Positions 6,952-12,423 of a stretch of DNA of 12,423 nucleotides are shown piece after piece; within the stretch, counting starts at the first letter, position 1; each line of letters starts with the position of its first letter. The stretch covers positions 1-12,423 of the forward strand of contig JAZQVC010000002.1 in assembly GCA_045631645.1 (NCBI GenBank). The letters run 5' to 3'. Position numbers and translations under genes: made by a program. The notes under the pieces were generated by a model. That model was not told the origin of the DNA, searched no databases, and saw only the letters and a list, made by a program, of their open reading frames with translations. This DNA comes from SIG459 sp045631645 (GTDB taxonomy: Bacteria; Bacillota; Clostridia; Oscillospirales; Oscillospiraceae).

Positions 6952-7113
6952 TTTAAAGGCTCGCCGCAAAACAGTACGAGGAGAAATCACGGTGGCGCCG
7001 AACAGGCGCCTCTACGCAGCAGCGTCCTGAGCGGAAATAGAGGTATGCACACTAAGGTTTAGGTTTTGATTCTGTGGCACAATGTCTTTCCCTTTTCCGC
7101 ACTGAGGGAGTTT
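6952..7113. other. Remaining sequence of island C
   Basis: Together with the neighbouring repeats this is part of the roughly 650-base gap between the apgM promoter and the lepA terminator. Apart from family 2 element 4, I see no gene, promoter or structure here. Open frames across it run through repeats, lack a plausible ribosome binding site and resemble no protein I recognise. Confidence 0.5.
6994..7016 (-). repeat. Family 2 element 4 (TAGAG box plus hairpin)
   Basis: On the minus strand CGTAGA (7016-7011) is followed by GGCGCC (7010-7005), a five-base loop and GGCGCC (6999-6994). The box has A in place of one G. Confidence 0.5.
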
Positions 7114-7144
7114 CCAAAGAGGGGCTTTCTGCGCCCCTCTTTGG
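7114..7144. repeat. 12-base hairpin in island C
   Basis: A perfect inverted repeat, CCAAAGAGGGGC (7114-7125) with GCCCCTCTTTGG (7133-7144), with a seven-base loop. Pyrimidine-rich sequence follows on the plus strand. It resembles a terminator, but no gene ends here. Confidence 0.6.
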
Positions 7145-7157
7145 TGGACTTTTCTTT

Positions 7158-7191
7158 CCATATTCTTTTCGGCCACACGAAAAGAATATGG
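7158..7191. repeat. 13-base palindrome in island C
   Basis: A perfect inverted repeat, CCATATTCTTTTC (7158-7170) with GAAAAGAATATGG (7179-7191), with an eight-base GGCCACAC loop. The right arm and the next ten bases recur at 8-29. Its function is unknown. Confidence 0.65.
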
Positions 7192-7201
7192 CCATCGGAG
7201 A

Positions 7202-7253
7202 CAATAACCTCTCCGTCACGCTAACGCGTGCCACCTCCCCTGATAGGGGAGGC
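7202..7253 (-). repeat. Family 1 two-hairpin unit, minus orientation (copy D)
   Basis: The inner hairpin is CACGC (7217-7221) with GCGTG (7226-7230). The outer hairpin is CCTCCCC (7234-7240) with GGGGAGG (7246-7252). It ends 24 bases before the lepA terminator. Its stems differ in sequence from the other copies but are perfectly paired. Confidence 0.7.
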
Positions 7254-7277
7254 TTTGTTCGGTGCCACGGGGTGCGA

Positions 7278-7311
7278 AAAAAGGACGAAGCGCGGCGGCT
7301 TCGTCCTTTTT
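7278..7311 (-). terminator. Rho-independent terminator of the XRE-lepA operon
   Basis: A 14-base stem (7278-7291 with 7298-7311, GCGGCG loop) ends in a T run on the minus strand. It lies six bases after the lepA stop codon. Confidence 0.9.
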
Positions 7312-7317
7312 GGTATA

Positions 7318-9129
7318 TTAATCTTCGTCGTCCAGCTTGAGGACAGCCATGAAGGCCTCGGTGGGCATCTGAACGGTACCCAGAGAGCGCATGCGCTTTT
7401 TGCCTTCTTTCTGCTTTTCCAGAAGCTTCTTTTTGCGGGTGATATCGCCGCCGTAGCACTTGGCAAGAACGTCCTTGCGGACAGCTTTTACGGTTTCGCG
7501 GGCGATAACCTTGCCGCCGATAGCTGCCTGAACGGGAACTTCGAAAAGCTGACGAGGAATATTCTCCTTGAGCTTTTCGCAAATTCTTCTGGCGCGGCCA
7601 TAGGCCTTTTCTCTGTGAACTATGAAGCTAAGAGCGTCCACCTGGTCGCCGTTGAGAAGGATATCCACCTTAACAAGGTCGCTGGGGCGGTACTCAAGGA
7701 ACTCATAGTCAAGGCTGGCGTAGCCCTTGGTGCGTGCCTTGAGGGTATCGAAGAAGTCATAGACTATTTCGTTGAGGGGAAGATTATAATGTATCTCAAC
7801 AAGGTTTTTGTCAAGATACTGCATATCCTTGAACTCGCCGCGGCGATCCTGGCACATGGGCATGATGTTGCCTATGTAATCGGGGGGAGCGATGATGCTG
7901 GCCTTCACGAAGGGCTCCTGACTATCCACTATAAGAGTGGGGTCGGGATAATCGTGGGGGTTATCTATGCGCAGGATGCTGCCATCGGACTTCTGAATCT
8001 CATAAATAACGCTGGGTAGGGTGGTGATAAGATCCAGATTGAATTCGCGCTCAAGGCGCTCCTGAATGATTTCCATGTGGAGCATGCCCAAAAAGCCGCA
8101 ACGGAAGCCGAAGCCCAGAGCAACGGAGCTTTCAGGTTCGAAGACCAGGGAGGCATCGTTGAGCTGAAGCTTTTCAAGAGCCTCGCGAAGGTCGCCAAAG
8201 CGGCTGCCGTCCTCGGTGTAGATACCGCAATAAACCATGGGACGGGCAGGACGATAACCGGGAAGAGGTTCGGCGGCGGGATTGAGAGCATCGGTGACAG
8301 TGTCGCCAACGCTGGTGTCTTTAACATTTTTGATGGAGGCGGTGAAGCAGCCAACCTCGCCTGCGCGGAGGCAACGGGTGTTTTCAACTCCCTTGGGGCG
8401 GAGATAGCCGCATTCCAGAACCTTGAAGGTGGCGCCGGAAGCCATCATCTTGATTTCCTGACCAACCTCCAAAGTGCCTTCTTTTACGCAGACATAGACG
8501 ATAACGCCAACATAGGCATCATACTGGCTGTCGAAGATGAGAGCCTTGAGGGGAGCGGAAGCATCGCCATCGGGGGCGGGAACGTTTTTGACAACGCCTT
8601 CCAGAACGGAACGGGTATTGATACCCATTTTTGCGCTTATCTCGGGGGCTTCGGAGCAATCCAGACCGATGATATCCTCAACCTCCTGCTTAACCTTTGC
8701 AGGGTCGGCAGCGGGAAGATCTATCTTGTTGACAACGGGGAGTATCTCAAGGTCGTGGTCAAGAGCCAGATAAGTGTTGGCAAGGGTCTGGGCTTCAACG
8801 CCCTGAGCGGCATCAACAACCAGAACGGCGCCTTCGCAGGCGGCGAGGGAACGGCTGACCTCATAGTTAAAGTCCACATGACCCGGGGTGTCGATAAGGT
8901 TGAGGGCATAAGTTTCGCCGTTTTCGGCGGTATAGTCCAGACGAACGGCGCGGGCTTTGATGGTTATTCCGCGCTCGCGCTCAAGCTCCATATTGTCAAG
9001 AATCTGGTTTTCCATCTCGCGCTGGGGCACTGCGTTGCAATGCTCAATAAGGCGGTCGGAAAGAGTGGACTTGCCATGGTCAATATGGGCTATTATGGAA
9101 AAGTTTCTGATATGGTCTTTTGCGATCAT
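7318..9129 (-). CDS. lepA: Elongation factor 4 (LepA), ribosome back-translocase GTPase
   Basis: A ribosome-associated GTPase reported to back-translocate stalled ribosomes and to affect initiation and 30S assembly. The 603 aa length matches the family (E. coli 599). The GTPase motifs are all present: G1 AHIDHGKS (14-21), G2 RGITIKA (53-59), G3 DTPGH (80-84), G4 NKID (134-137) and G5 SAK (165-167). The LepA-specific C-terminal segment follows (GGDITRKKKLLEKQKEGKKR, about 560-579), with no EF-G domain IV, which separates it from EF-G and the tetracycline-resistance factors. Start: GGAGGA (9144-9139) lies nine bases before ATG, inside the upstream XRE gene, and the ATG overlaps that gene's stop as ATGA. 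It should be co-transcribed from the XRE promoter, and a terminator follows directly. Confidence 0.97.
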   Translation of the reverse strand: MIAKDHIRNFSIIAHIDHGKSTLSDRLIEHCNAVPQREMENQILDNMELERERGITIKARAVRLDYTAENGETYALNLIDTPGHVDFNYEVSRSLAACEGAVLVVDAAQGVEAQTLANTYLALDHDLEILPVVNKIDLPAADPAKVKQEVEDIIGLDCSEAPEISAKMGINTRSVLEGVVKNVPAPDGDASAPLKALIFDSQYDAYVGVIVYVCVKEGTLEVGQEIKMMASGATFKVLECGYLRPKGVENTRCLRAGEVGCFTASIKNVKDTSVGDTVTDALNPAAEPLPGYRPARPMVYCGIYTEDGSRFGDLREALEKLQLNDASLVFEPESSVALGFGFRCGFLGMLHMEIIQERLEREFNLDLITTLPSVIYEIQKSDGSILRIDNPHDYPDPTLIVDSQEPFVKASIIAPPDYIGNIMPMCQDRRGEFKDMQYLDKNLVEIHYNLPLNEIVYDFFDTLKARTKGYASLDYEFLEYRPSDLVKVDILLNGDQVDALSFIVHREKAYGRARRICEKLKENIPRQLFEVPVQAAIGGKVIARETVKAVRKDVLAKCYGGDITRKKKLLEKQKEGKKRMRSLGTVQMPTEAFMAVLKLDDED

Positions 9130-9431
9130 TTTTTCAGTTCCTCCAGTTTTTTGCTTACCTTTTCGCTGAGGGCGCGAAGTTCTTGGGCAAGGCCTTCAAA
9201 TTCCTCCAAAGATGCACTGCGCTCGCTGCTTTCCGCAAGACCGAGAAGATAATCGGCGCTCACTCCGTAGTAGCGGCAGGCGCGGCAAACAAAATCGAGA
9301 CCCGGCTCGCGGGCGTCGTTTTCATAGTGGCTCAAAAGAGCCTGACTTATCTTAAGGTCGGCAGCTGCTTTGCGCTGGCTTATGCCCCGCTCTTTCCGCA
9401 GCTCCGACATTGTCTGAGAAAATTGCTTCAT
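9126..9431 (-). CDS. Small XRE-family helix-turn-helix regulator
   Basis: A cytoplasmic DNA-binding protein of 101 aa. The Cro/C1-type helix-turn-helix covers about residues 6-62: LRKERGISQRKAAADLKISQ, then ALLSHYENDAREPGLDF with the usual recognition-helix SHYE(N) pattern, then YYGVSADYLLG. Residues 68-101 are charged and predicted helical (LEEFEGLAQELRAL, KVSKKLEELKK), probably a dimerisation coiled coil. There is no sensor domain, so the signal is unknown. The start ATG has only a modest site (AGGA about ten bases upstream) but follows an excellent promoter. Its stop overlaps the lepA start by four bases. Targets cannot be named; autoregulation of the XRE-lepA unit is a plausible inference. 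Confidence 0.85.
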   Translation of the reverse strand: MKQFSQTMSELRKERGISQRKAAADLKISQALLSHYENDAREPGLDFVCRACRYYGVSADYLLGLAESSERSASLEEFEGLAQELRALSEKVSKKLEELKK

Positions 9432-9463
9432 GTCTTACACGTCCTAAAGTGATAACTGAAAGT

Positions 9464-9492
9464 ATTATAAAGGCTGGAAAAGTTTTTGTAAA
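9464..9492 (-). promoter_or_regulatory. Strong sigma-A promoter of the XRE-lepA operon
   Basis: On the minus strand TTTACA (9492-9487, 5 of 6), a 17-base spacer and a perfect TATAAT (9469-9464) are found. The leader is short, about 25 bases. It is divergent from the rpsF promoter, about 110 bases away. Confidence 0.85.
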
Positions 9493-9604
9493 TAGCGAAA
9501 GGGAGTATTTTTTTGCGCCTCGCATCTATATATTGGGCGGAAATTTAGCCTCATCCACAAGCCGCAGAAATGGCAAAAAGCCTTGAAAAATCAAGACTTT
9601 TCCC

Positions 9605-9632
9605 TTGACAAGCTGCCGAAAAAGTGTATAAT
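9605..9632 (+). promoter_or_regulatory. Strong sigma-A promoter of the rpsF-ssb-rpsR operon
   Basis: A perfect TTGACA (9605-9610), a 16-base spacer and a perfect TATAAT (9627-9632) are found, as expected for a ribosomal protein operon. Transcription would start near 9639, leaving a leader of about 95 bases. Confidence 0.9.
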
Positions 9633-9638
9633 ATAAAG

Positions 9639-9719
9639 GCTTGCCGTGTAAGAGCAAGCGGGCAACGGTCAGATGTTGCCTAATCCTTGCCTGTATATGA
9701 ATGCAGGCCATTAGTCCAG
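9639..9719 (+). promoter_or_regulatory. Structured rpsF leader, candidate S6:S18 autoregulatory site
   Basis: Three hairpins can be drawn. The first is GCTTGC (9639-9644) with GCAAGC (9654-9659), whose loop begins CGTG so that a CCG runs across 9644-9646. The second is GGCAAC (9661-9666) with GTTGCC (9675-9680). The third is a two-part stem: CTAAT (9680-9684) with ATTAG (9710-9714) outside, and GCCTGTA (9689-9695) with TGCAGGC (9702-9708) inside, separated by an asymmetric loop (CCTT against C). The last pairing ends just before the Shine-Dalgarno. The S6:S18 complex is known to bind a bulged, CCG-containing motif in rpsF leaders of many bacteria. I cannot confirm that this leader fits that consensus. 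Confidence 0.45.
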
Positions 9720-9733
9720 AAGGAGGTGCTGAA

Positions 9734-10030
9734 ATGGCAAAGACTACCGCTAAGTACGAGTGCATGTACATCCTCAATCCCAACATGGCTGAGGAAGAGT
9801 ACGCTGCTGTCGTAGAAAAGTTCAAGGCTCTTGTCGAGGCAAACGGTACTATCGATGAAATGCAGGAGATGGGTAAGCGCAAGCTCGCTTACGAAATCAA
9901 CTACCTTTCCGAAGGCTACTACGTTCTCGTCAAGTCCACCAGCGGCCCCGAGTTCCCCGCTGAGCTCGACCGCGTCCTCGGAATCACCGATGGCGTTATC
10001 CGCAGTCTCATCACTCTTCGTTGCGAATAA
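9734..10030 (+). CDS. rpsF: Small ribosomal subunit protein bS6
   Basis: A 98 aa 30S platform protein that binds 16S rRNA together with S18. The sequence opens with YECMYILNPNM, the usual first beta strand, and includes MGKRKLAYEINYLSEGYYVL, the conserved central segment. The open frame can be extended upstream to ATG 9701, but AAGGAGG (9720-9726) lies seven bases before ATG 9734 and S6 similarity starts there, so the shorter start is right. The upstream ATG lies inside the leader stem. It is the first gene of the rpsF-ssb-rpsR operon, 21 bases before ssb, and the likely target of leader-based feedback by S6:S18. Confidence 0.96.
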   Translation: MAKTTAKYECMYILNPNMAEEEYAAVVEKFKALVEANGTIDEMQEMGKRKLAYEINYLSEGYYVLVKSTSGPEFPAELDRVLGITDGVIRSLITLRCE

Positions 10031-10051
10031 TTCGAATAAGGAGTAAAGACT

Positions 10052-10531
10052 ATGCTTAACCACATCACCCTTATGGGTCGCCTTACCCGTGACCCCGAGC
10101 TCCGCTACACCGGAAGTCAGGTTCCCGTGGCCAGCTTCACTCTGGCTGTTGACCGCGACTTTGGTGGCCGCGACGGAGCAGATCGCCAGACCGATTTCAT
10201 TGATATCGTGGCATGGCGCAACACCGCGGAATTCGTTTCCAAATACTTTGCTAAGGGCAGCATGGCTGTTGTTTCCGGCCGCCTGCAGATCAGAGATTGG
10301 ACCGACCGCGATAATAACAAGCGCCGCACAGCAGAAGTTGTTGCGGAGAACGTTTATTTCGGTGAAAGCAAGCGCAGCCGTGAAGACGGCTATCAGAGCG
10401 CTCCTCGCAGCAGCTCTCGCGACAGTTATCAGAGCAATTCATATTCCGGTGGATACCAGAGCTTCGACTCTGCTCCCTCCGCAGGTGCTTTCTCTGACCT
10501 GAGCGACACCGACGGGGAACTCCCCTTCTAA
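10052..10531 (+). CDS. ssb: Single-stranded DNA-binding protein
   Basis: Binds and protects single-stranded DNA in replication, recombination and repair, as a homotetramer. Of 159 aa, residues 1-106 form the OB fold (MLNHITLMGRLTRDPELRYT at the start; Trp55 in DIVAWRNTAE and Trp83 in RDWTD are the expected base-stacking aromatics). Residues 107-148 are a Ser/Gly/Tyr-rich flexible linker, and the acidic tip is DTDGELPF, where PolA, RecO, PriA and similar partners usually dock. Start: AAGGAG (10038-10043) lies eight bases before ATG. Its place between rpsF and rpsR is the common Firmicute arrangement, so this is the main chromosomal copy and not a plasmid or phage copy. Confidence 0.97.
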   Translation: MLNHITLMGRLTRDPELRYTGSQVPVASFTLAVDRDFGGRDGADRQTDFIDIVAWRNTAEFVSKYFAKGSMAVVSGRLQIRDWTDRDNNKRRTAEVVAENVYFGESKRSREDGYQSAPRSSSRDSYQSNSYSGGYQSFDSAPSAGAFSDLSDTDGELPF

Positions 10532-10570
10532 AAATAGCTGCGAACAAAATACTTAAAGGAGGATACAGCC

Positions 10571-10810
10571 TTGGCTTTTGATAAGAACAATGCAAAGAAC
10601 CATAAGCGCAGAAAGGTTTGCCAGTTCTGTGCCGATAAGAGCACTTTTATCGACTACAAAGATACTGCTAAGCTCCGCCGCTACATGTCCGAGCGTGGCA
10701 AGATTCTGCCCCGCCGTGCAACCGGCACTTGCGCTATGCATCAGCGTCAGCTCACTGAGGCCATTAAGAGAGCCCGTCAGGTGGCCCTCCTGCCTTACGT
10801 TGTTGACTAA
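10571..10810 (+). CDS. rpsR: Small ribosomal subunit protein bS18, zinc-binding (C+) type
   Basis: A 79 aa 30S protein that pairs with S6 on 16S rRNA. The conserved core IDYKD, SERGKILPRRATGT and IKRARQVALLPY is intact. Unlike the B. subtilis form, it carries Cys17 and Cys20 (VCQFCADK) and Cys54 and His57 (GTCAMHQ), a CxxC...CxxH set that fits the zinc-binding C+ class of S18. The start is TTG at 10571, supported by AAAGGAGG (10555-10562) eight bases upstream and by the conserved protein beginning there; no ATG or GTG with a comparable site is nearby. It is last in the operon and followed by a terminator. The usual rplI/dnaC continuation is absent. Confidence 0.95.
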   Translation: MAFDKNNAKNHKRRKVCQFCADKSTFIDYKDTAKLRRYMSERGKILPRRATGTCAMHQRQLTEAIKRARQVALLPYVVD

Positions 10811-10820
10811 TTTAAGATGA

Positions 10821-10854
10821 AAAAACACCCGCACTTCGGTGCGGGTGTTTTTTT
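10821..10854. terminator. Bidirectional UUCG-loop terminator between rpsR and the phosphoribosyltransferase gene
   Basis: A perfect stem, CACCCGCAC (10826-10834) with GTGCGGGTG (10839-10847), extended by A5/T5 arms and closed by a stable TTCG tetraloop. T runs occur in both directions. It sits between two convergent genes, 10 bases after the rpsR stop and adjoining the stop codon of the opposing gene. Confidence 0.93.
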
Positions 10855-10856
10855 AT

Positions 10857-11408
10857 TTATTTTACGCTGCCGTCGGCATTGAAGAGGGGAAGAGGAGCAA
10901 GGGTGATGATGTCCTCGCGATTGGCTGCGTCACCTTCGGCGAGAATAGCCATTCTTCCGGCAACGGTGCCGCCGCACTTTTCAACAAGAACTTCCATTGC
11001 GTGGAGGCTCTCGCCGGTGGAAATAACGTCATCAAGGATGAGCATACGCTTGCCCTTGATCATTTCGGCGTCCTCGGTGTCCATAACGAGGGTCTGCTTG
11101 CCGGCGGTGGTGATGGACTGAACCTCAACCTCCAGAACGCCGCTCATATAAGCCTTTGCCTTCTTGCGGGCGAGGAAATACTTGTCGGCGCCGGACTGGC
11201 GTGCCATTTCGTAGAGCAGGGGAATTGCTTTTGCTTCGGGGGCAATCAGGTAGTCATAGTCGGGTGCGATCTTCAGCAGCTCGGATGCGCAGTGAACAGT
11301 GAGCTCAACATCGCCGAAGATAACGAATGCGCCTATATAAAGGTCATCGGTTACCTTGCAGATGGGAAGCTCGCGCTTAAGACCCGCTATGTCTATCTCG
11401 TATTTCAT
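10857..11408 (-). CDS. Type I phosphoribosyltransferase, adenine phosphoribosyltransferase-like
   Basis: A 183 aa cytosolic enzyme that probably joins a purine base to PRPP in base salvage. The PRPP-binding signature MLILDDVISTGES is at 122-134, preceded by a short hydrophobic strand as in the type I fold. The LIAPEAKAIPL stretch (54-64) resembles the LIAPEARG motif of Apt-type enzymes, and LPLF near the C terminus also fits that group. The base specificity cannot be read from sequence: adenine is the best guess, and xanthine or a PRT-type regulator remain possible. Start: AGGAGG (11421-11416) lies seven bases before ATG. It is monocistronic, with its own promoter, downstream of cinA on the same strand and convergent with the rpsR operon. 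Confidence 0.85.
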   Translation of the reverse strand: MKYEIDIAGLKRELPICKVTDDLYIGAFVIFGDVELTVHCASELLKIAPDYDYLIAPEAKAIPLLYEMARQSGADKYFLARKKAKAYMSGVLEVEVQSITTAGKQTLVMDTEDAEMIKGKRMLILDDVISTGESLHAMEVLVEKCGGTVAGRMAILAEGDAANREDIITLAPLPLFNADGSVK

Positions 11409-11463
11409 TTTTGTTCCTCCTAAAAATATGTGGAAAAATTATTTTTTTATAAATTTCAAGATT

Positions 11464-11491
11464 ATTATACAGACTATTGCCGTAAAATCAA
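11464..11491 (-). promoter_or_regulatory. Sigma-A promoter of the phosphoribosyltransferase gene
   Basis: On the minus strand there is a perfect TATAAT (11469-11464) 16 bases after TTGATT (11491-11486, 4 of 6). The leader of about 50 bases is AT-rich with no aptamer-like folding. In particular, no purine riboswitch is evident. Confidence 0.7.
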
Positions 11492-11542
11492 GGGATTTAG
11501 GGAATTTTTGTAAATGGTGAGAAAGGGCATCGCGCCACATAA

Positions 11543-12423
11543 TCAGCGCCAGGAGGCCACAATTTCCTTGCCGCAAAGGGCGCGGCGGAGCATATCAAAG
11601 GCATAATTTGCGCTTACGGTGCGGATACGGCTGCGGTCACTGCGGACGCCAAGGTGAAGATGATGGACGAAGCTGCCCTCCTGGCAGGCGAGAGCCACGA
11701 ATACAGTGCCCACATCGTGGACACCGTCACCGTCGGGGCCTGCGATGCCAGTGACGCCTATGCCGAAATCGGCAGACAGAGTTTTGCGGACATTTTCCGC
11801 AAGGGCGGCGGCAACCTCGGGTGAGTAGACGCTCTTTTCCTCAATGAGCTCATAGGGCACGCCGAGGAGAATATTCTTGGCATCGTTGGTGTATACTGTG
11901 CAGCCTCCGCGAAATACGGCGCTGGAGCCGGGAAGGTCGGTTATGCGCTTGGCTATAAGTCCGCCGGTGCAGCTTTCGGCGGCGGCAAAGGTCTTGCCCT
12001 GCTCTTTCAGCAGCTGCAAAAGGGTGTTCTCAAGACTCTCGCTGTCTATGCCGTAGATATACTCACCAAAGGTCTCGCGGCAGAGGGCGATGACGGGAGC
12101 CATCATATCTTCGGCGGCCTCGGCGGAGGGGGCTTTGGCGGTTACGCGAAGGCGCACCTCTCCTTCCTTGGCGTAGGGGGCGAGAGTGGGGTTTGTGAGA
12201 GAATTCATCTCCTCCCGGAGTATGCTCTCCACATAGCTTTCGCCCAAGCCGAAAATATGGATGTTGTGGGAAAAAATAGGCTCTGAGCTGACTTTTCGCA
12301 GAAATTCAAGGCCGCCATGCTCCATCATGCCCTTCAATTCCTTGGGAGGGCCGGGGAGAATGAGGACGGTTTTGCCTTCGGGGGATACAAAGCCGCAGCC
12401 GGGAGCTGTGCCGCAGGTGTTAT
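11543..12423 (-). CDS. cinA: CinA-family protein with nicotinamide-nucleotide amidase domain (5' end outside window)
   Basis: Full CinA proteins are about 410 aa; here 292 residues are visible and the frame runs off the right edge, so the N-terminal part of the MoaB-like domain is missing. The visible part starts with NTCGTAPG and continues through GKTVLILPGPPKELKGMM, the conserved end of the MoaB-like domain (an ADP-ribose or CoA pyrophosphatase in studied members). The C-terminal PncC domain, which deamidates NMN in pyridine nucleotide recycling, has AAAESCTGG (about visible residues 146-154) with its catalytic Ser, and GVTGIAGPDG (222-231). The TTG at 12337 is an internal leucine, not a start. 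The stop lies 52 bases before the next gene's -35, and no clear terminator separates them, so some read-through is possible. Confidence 0.95.
   Translation of the reverse strand, partial: NTCGTAPGCGFVSPEGKTVLILPGPPKELKGMMEHGGLEFLRKVSSEPIFSHNIHIFGLGESYVESILREEMNSLTNPTLAPYAKEGEVRLRVTAKAPSAEAAEDMMAPVIALCRETFGEYIYGIDSESLENTLLQLLKEQGKTFAAAESCTGGLIAKRITDLPGSSAVFRGGCTVYTNDAKNILLGVPYELIEEKSVYSPEVAAALAENVRKTLSADFGIGVTGIAGPDGDGVHDVGTVFVALACQEGSFVHHLHLGVRSDRSRIRTVSANYAFDMLRRALCGKEIVASWR

Noticed and set aside
6673..7062. 129-codon plus-strand open frame through island C
   Set aside because: It runs across several hairpin repeats, has no ribosome binding site and no protein-like composition. It is an accident of repeat sequence.
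4240..7253. Possible CRISPR array
   Set aside because: The repeats are irregularly spaced, occur in both orientations, and vary in their stems. There are no regular spacers and no cas genes.
7052..7582. Open frame spanning island C and the 3' end of lepA on the minus strand
   Set aside because: It overlaps lepA in another frame and crosses the lepA terminator. The product is Arg/Ser-rich without a domain.
9581..9600. Hairpin CTTGA/TCAAG followed by ACTTTT upstream of the rpsF promoter
   Set aside because: The stem has only five A/T-rich pairs, no gene ends there on the plus strand, and it abuts the rpsF -35. It is too weak to call a terminator.
11409..11463. Possible purine riboswitch in the phosphoribosyltransferase leader
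   Set aside because: The leader is only about 50 AT-rich bases without a three-way junction or paired loops. It is too short for the aptamer.
12335..12337. TTG as a start codon for a shorter cinA
   Set aside because: The frame stays open to the window edge and the upstream codons encode the conserved CinA motifs GTAPG and LPGPP, so this TTG is an internal leucine.

Overview
The window suggests a Firmicute of class Clostridia, most likely an Oscillospiraceae-type gut anaerobe. The grounds are the rpsF-ssb-rpsR ribosomal operon, strong AGGAGG-type ribosome binding sites, consensus sigma-A promoters, a zinc-type S18, an archaeal-type phosphoglycerate mutase homologue, and hairpin-rich intergenic repeats that I recall from gut Clostridia. 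No 16S or other diagnostic marker is present, so genus and species cannot be named.

Layout from left to right. A repeat island (1-137) is followed by a terminator and a membrane-anchored HtrA-type serine protease (minus). Divergent from it is a small MscS-type channel (plus). Converging on mscS through a shared bidirectional terminator is NADP-type glutamate dehydrogenase gdhA (minus), which has an almost perfect promoter. A second repeat island (4240-4396) precedes an apgM-ispE operon (minus, ATGA overlap). A third and largest island (about 6690-7255) separates apgM from an operon of a small XRE regulator and lepA (minus, ATGA overlap). A divergent promoter region with a structured leader then drives rpsF-ssb-rpsR (plus), which ends at a UUCG-loop terminator shared with a convergent Apt-like phosphoribosyltransferase (minus). 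The window closes with the 3' part of cinA (minus), cut by the right edge.

Functionally the genes are housekeeping: envelope quality control and osmotic protection (htrA, mscS), nitrogen assimilation (gdhA), glycolysis or threonine synthesis (apgM homologue), isoprenoid precursors (ispE), translation (lepA, rpsF, rpsR), DNA replication and repair (ssb), and nucleotide or cofactor salvage (phosphoribosyltransferase, cinA). No defence system, phage, CRISPR array, transposase or biosynthetic cluster is visible. Several starts differ from the longest open frame: htrA at ATG 1641, apgM at GTG 6563, rpsF at ATG 9734, and rpsR at TTG 10571.

The unexplained part of the window is the intergenic sequence. 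Two families of short hairpin elements recur, in both orientations, in the gaps downstream of the minus-strand terminators. Family 1 is a two-hairpin unit of about 50 bases. Family 2 is a constant TAGGG/TAGAG box followed by a hairpin of variable sequence. Their stems differ in sequence between copies but stay complementary, some copies are head-to-head, and one copy appears to interrupt a sequence that is continuous elsewhere in the window.
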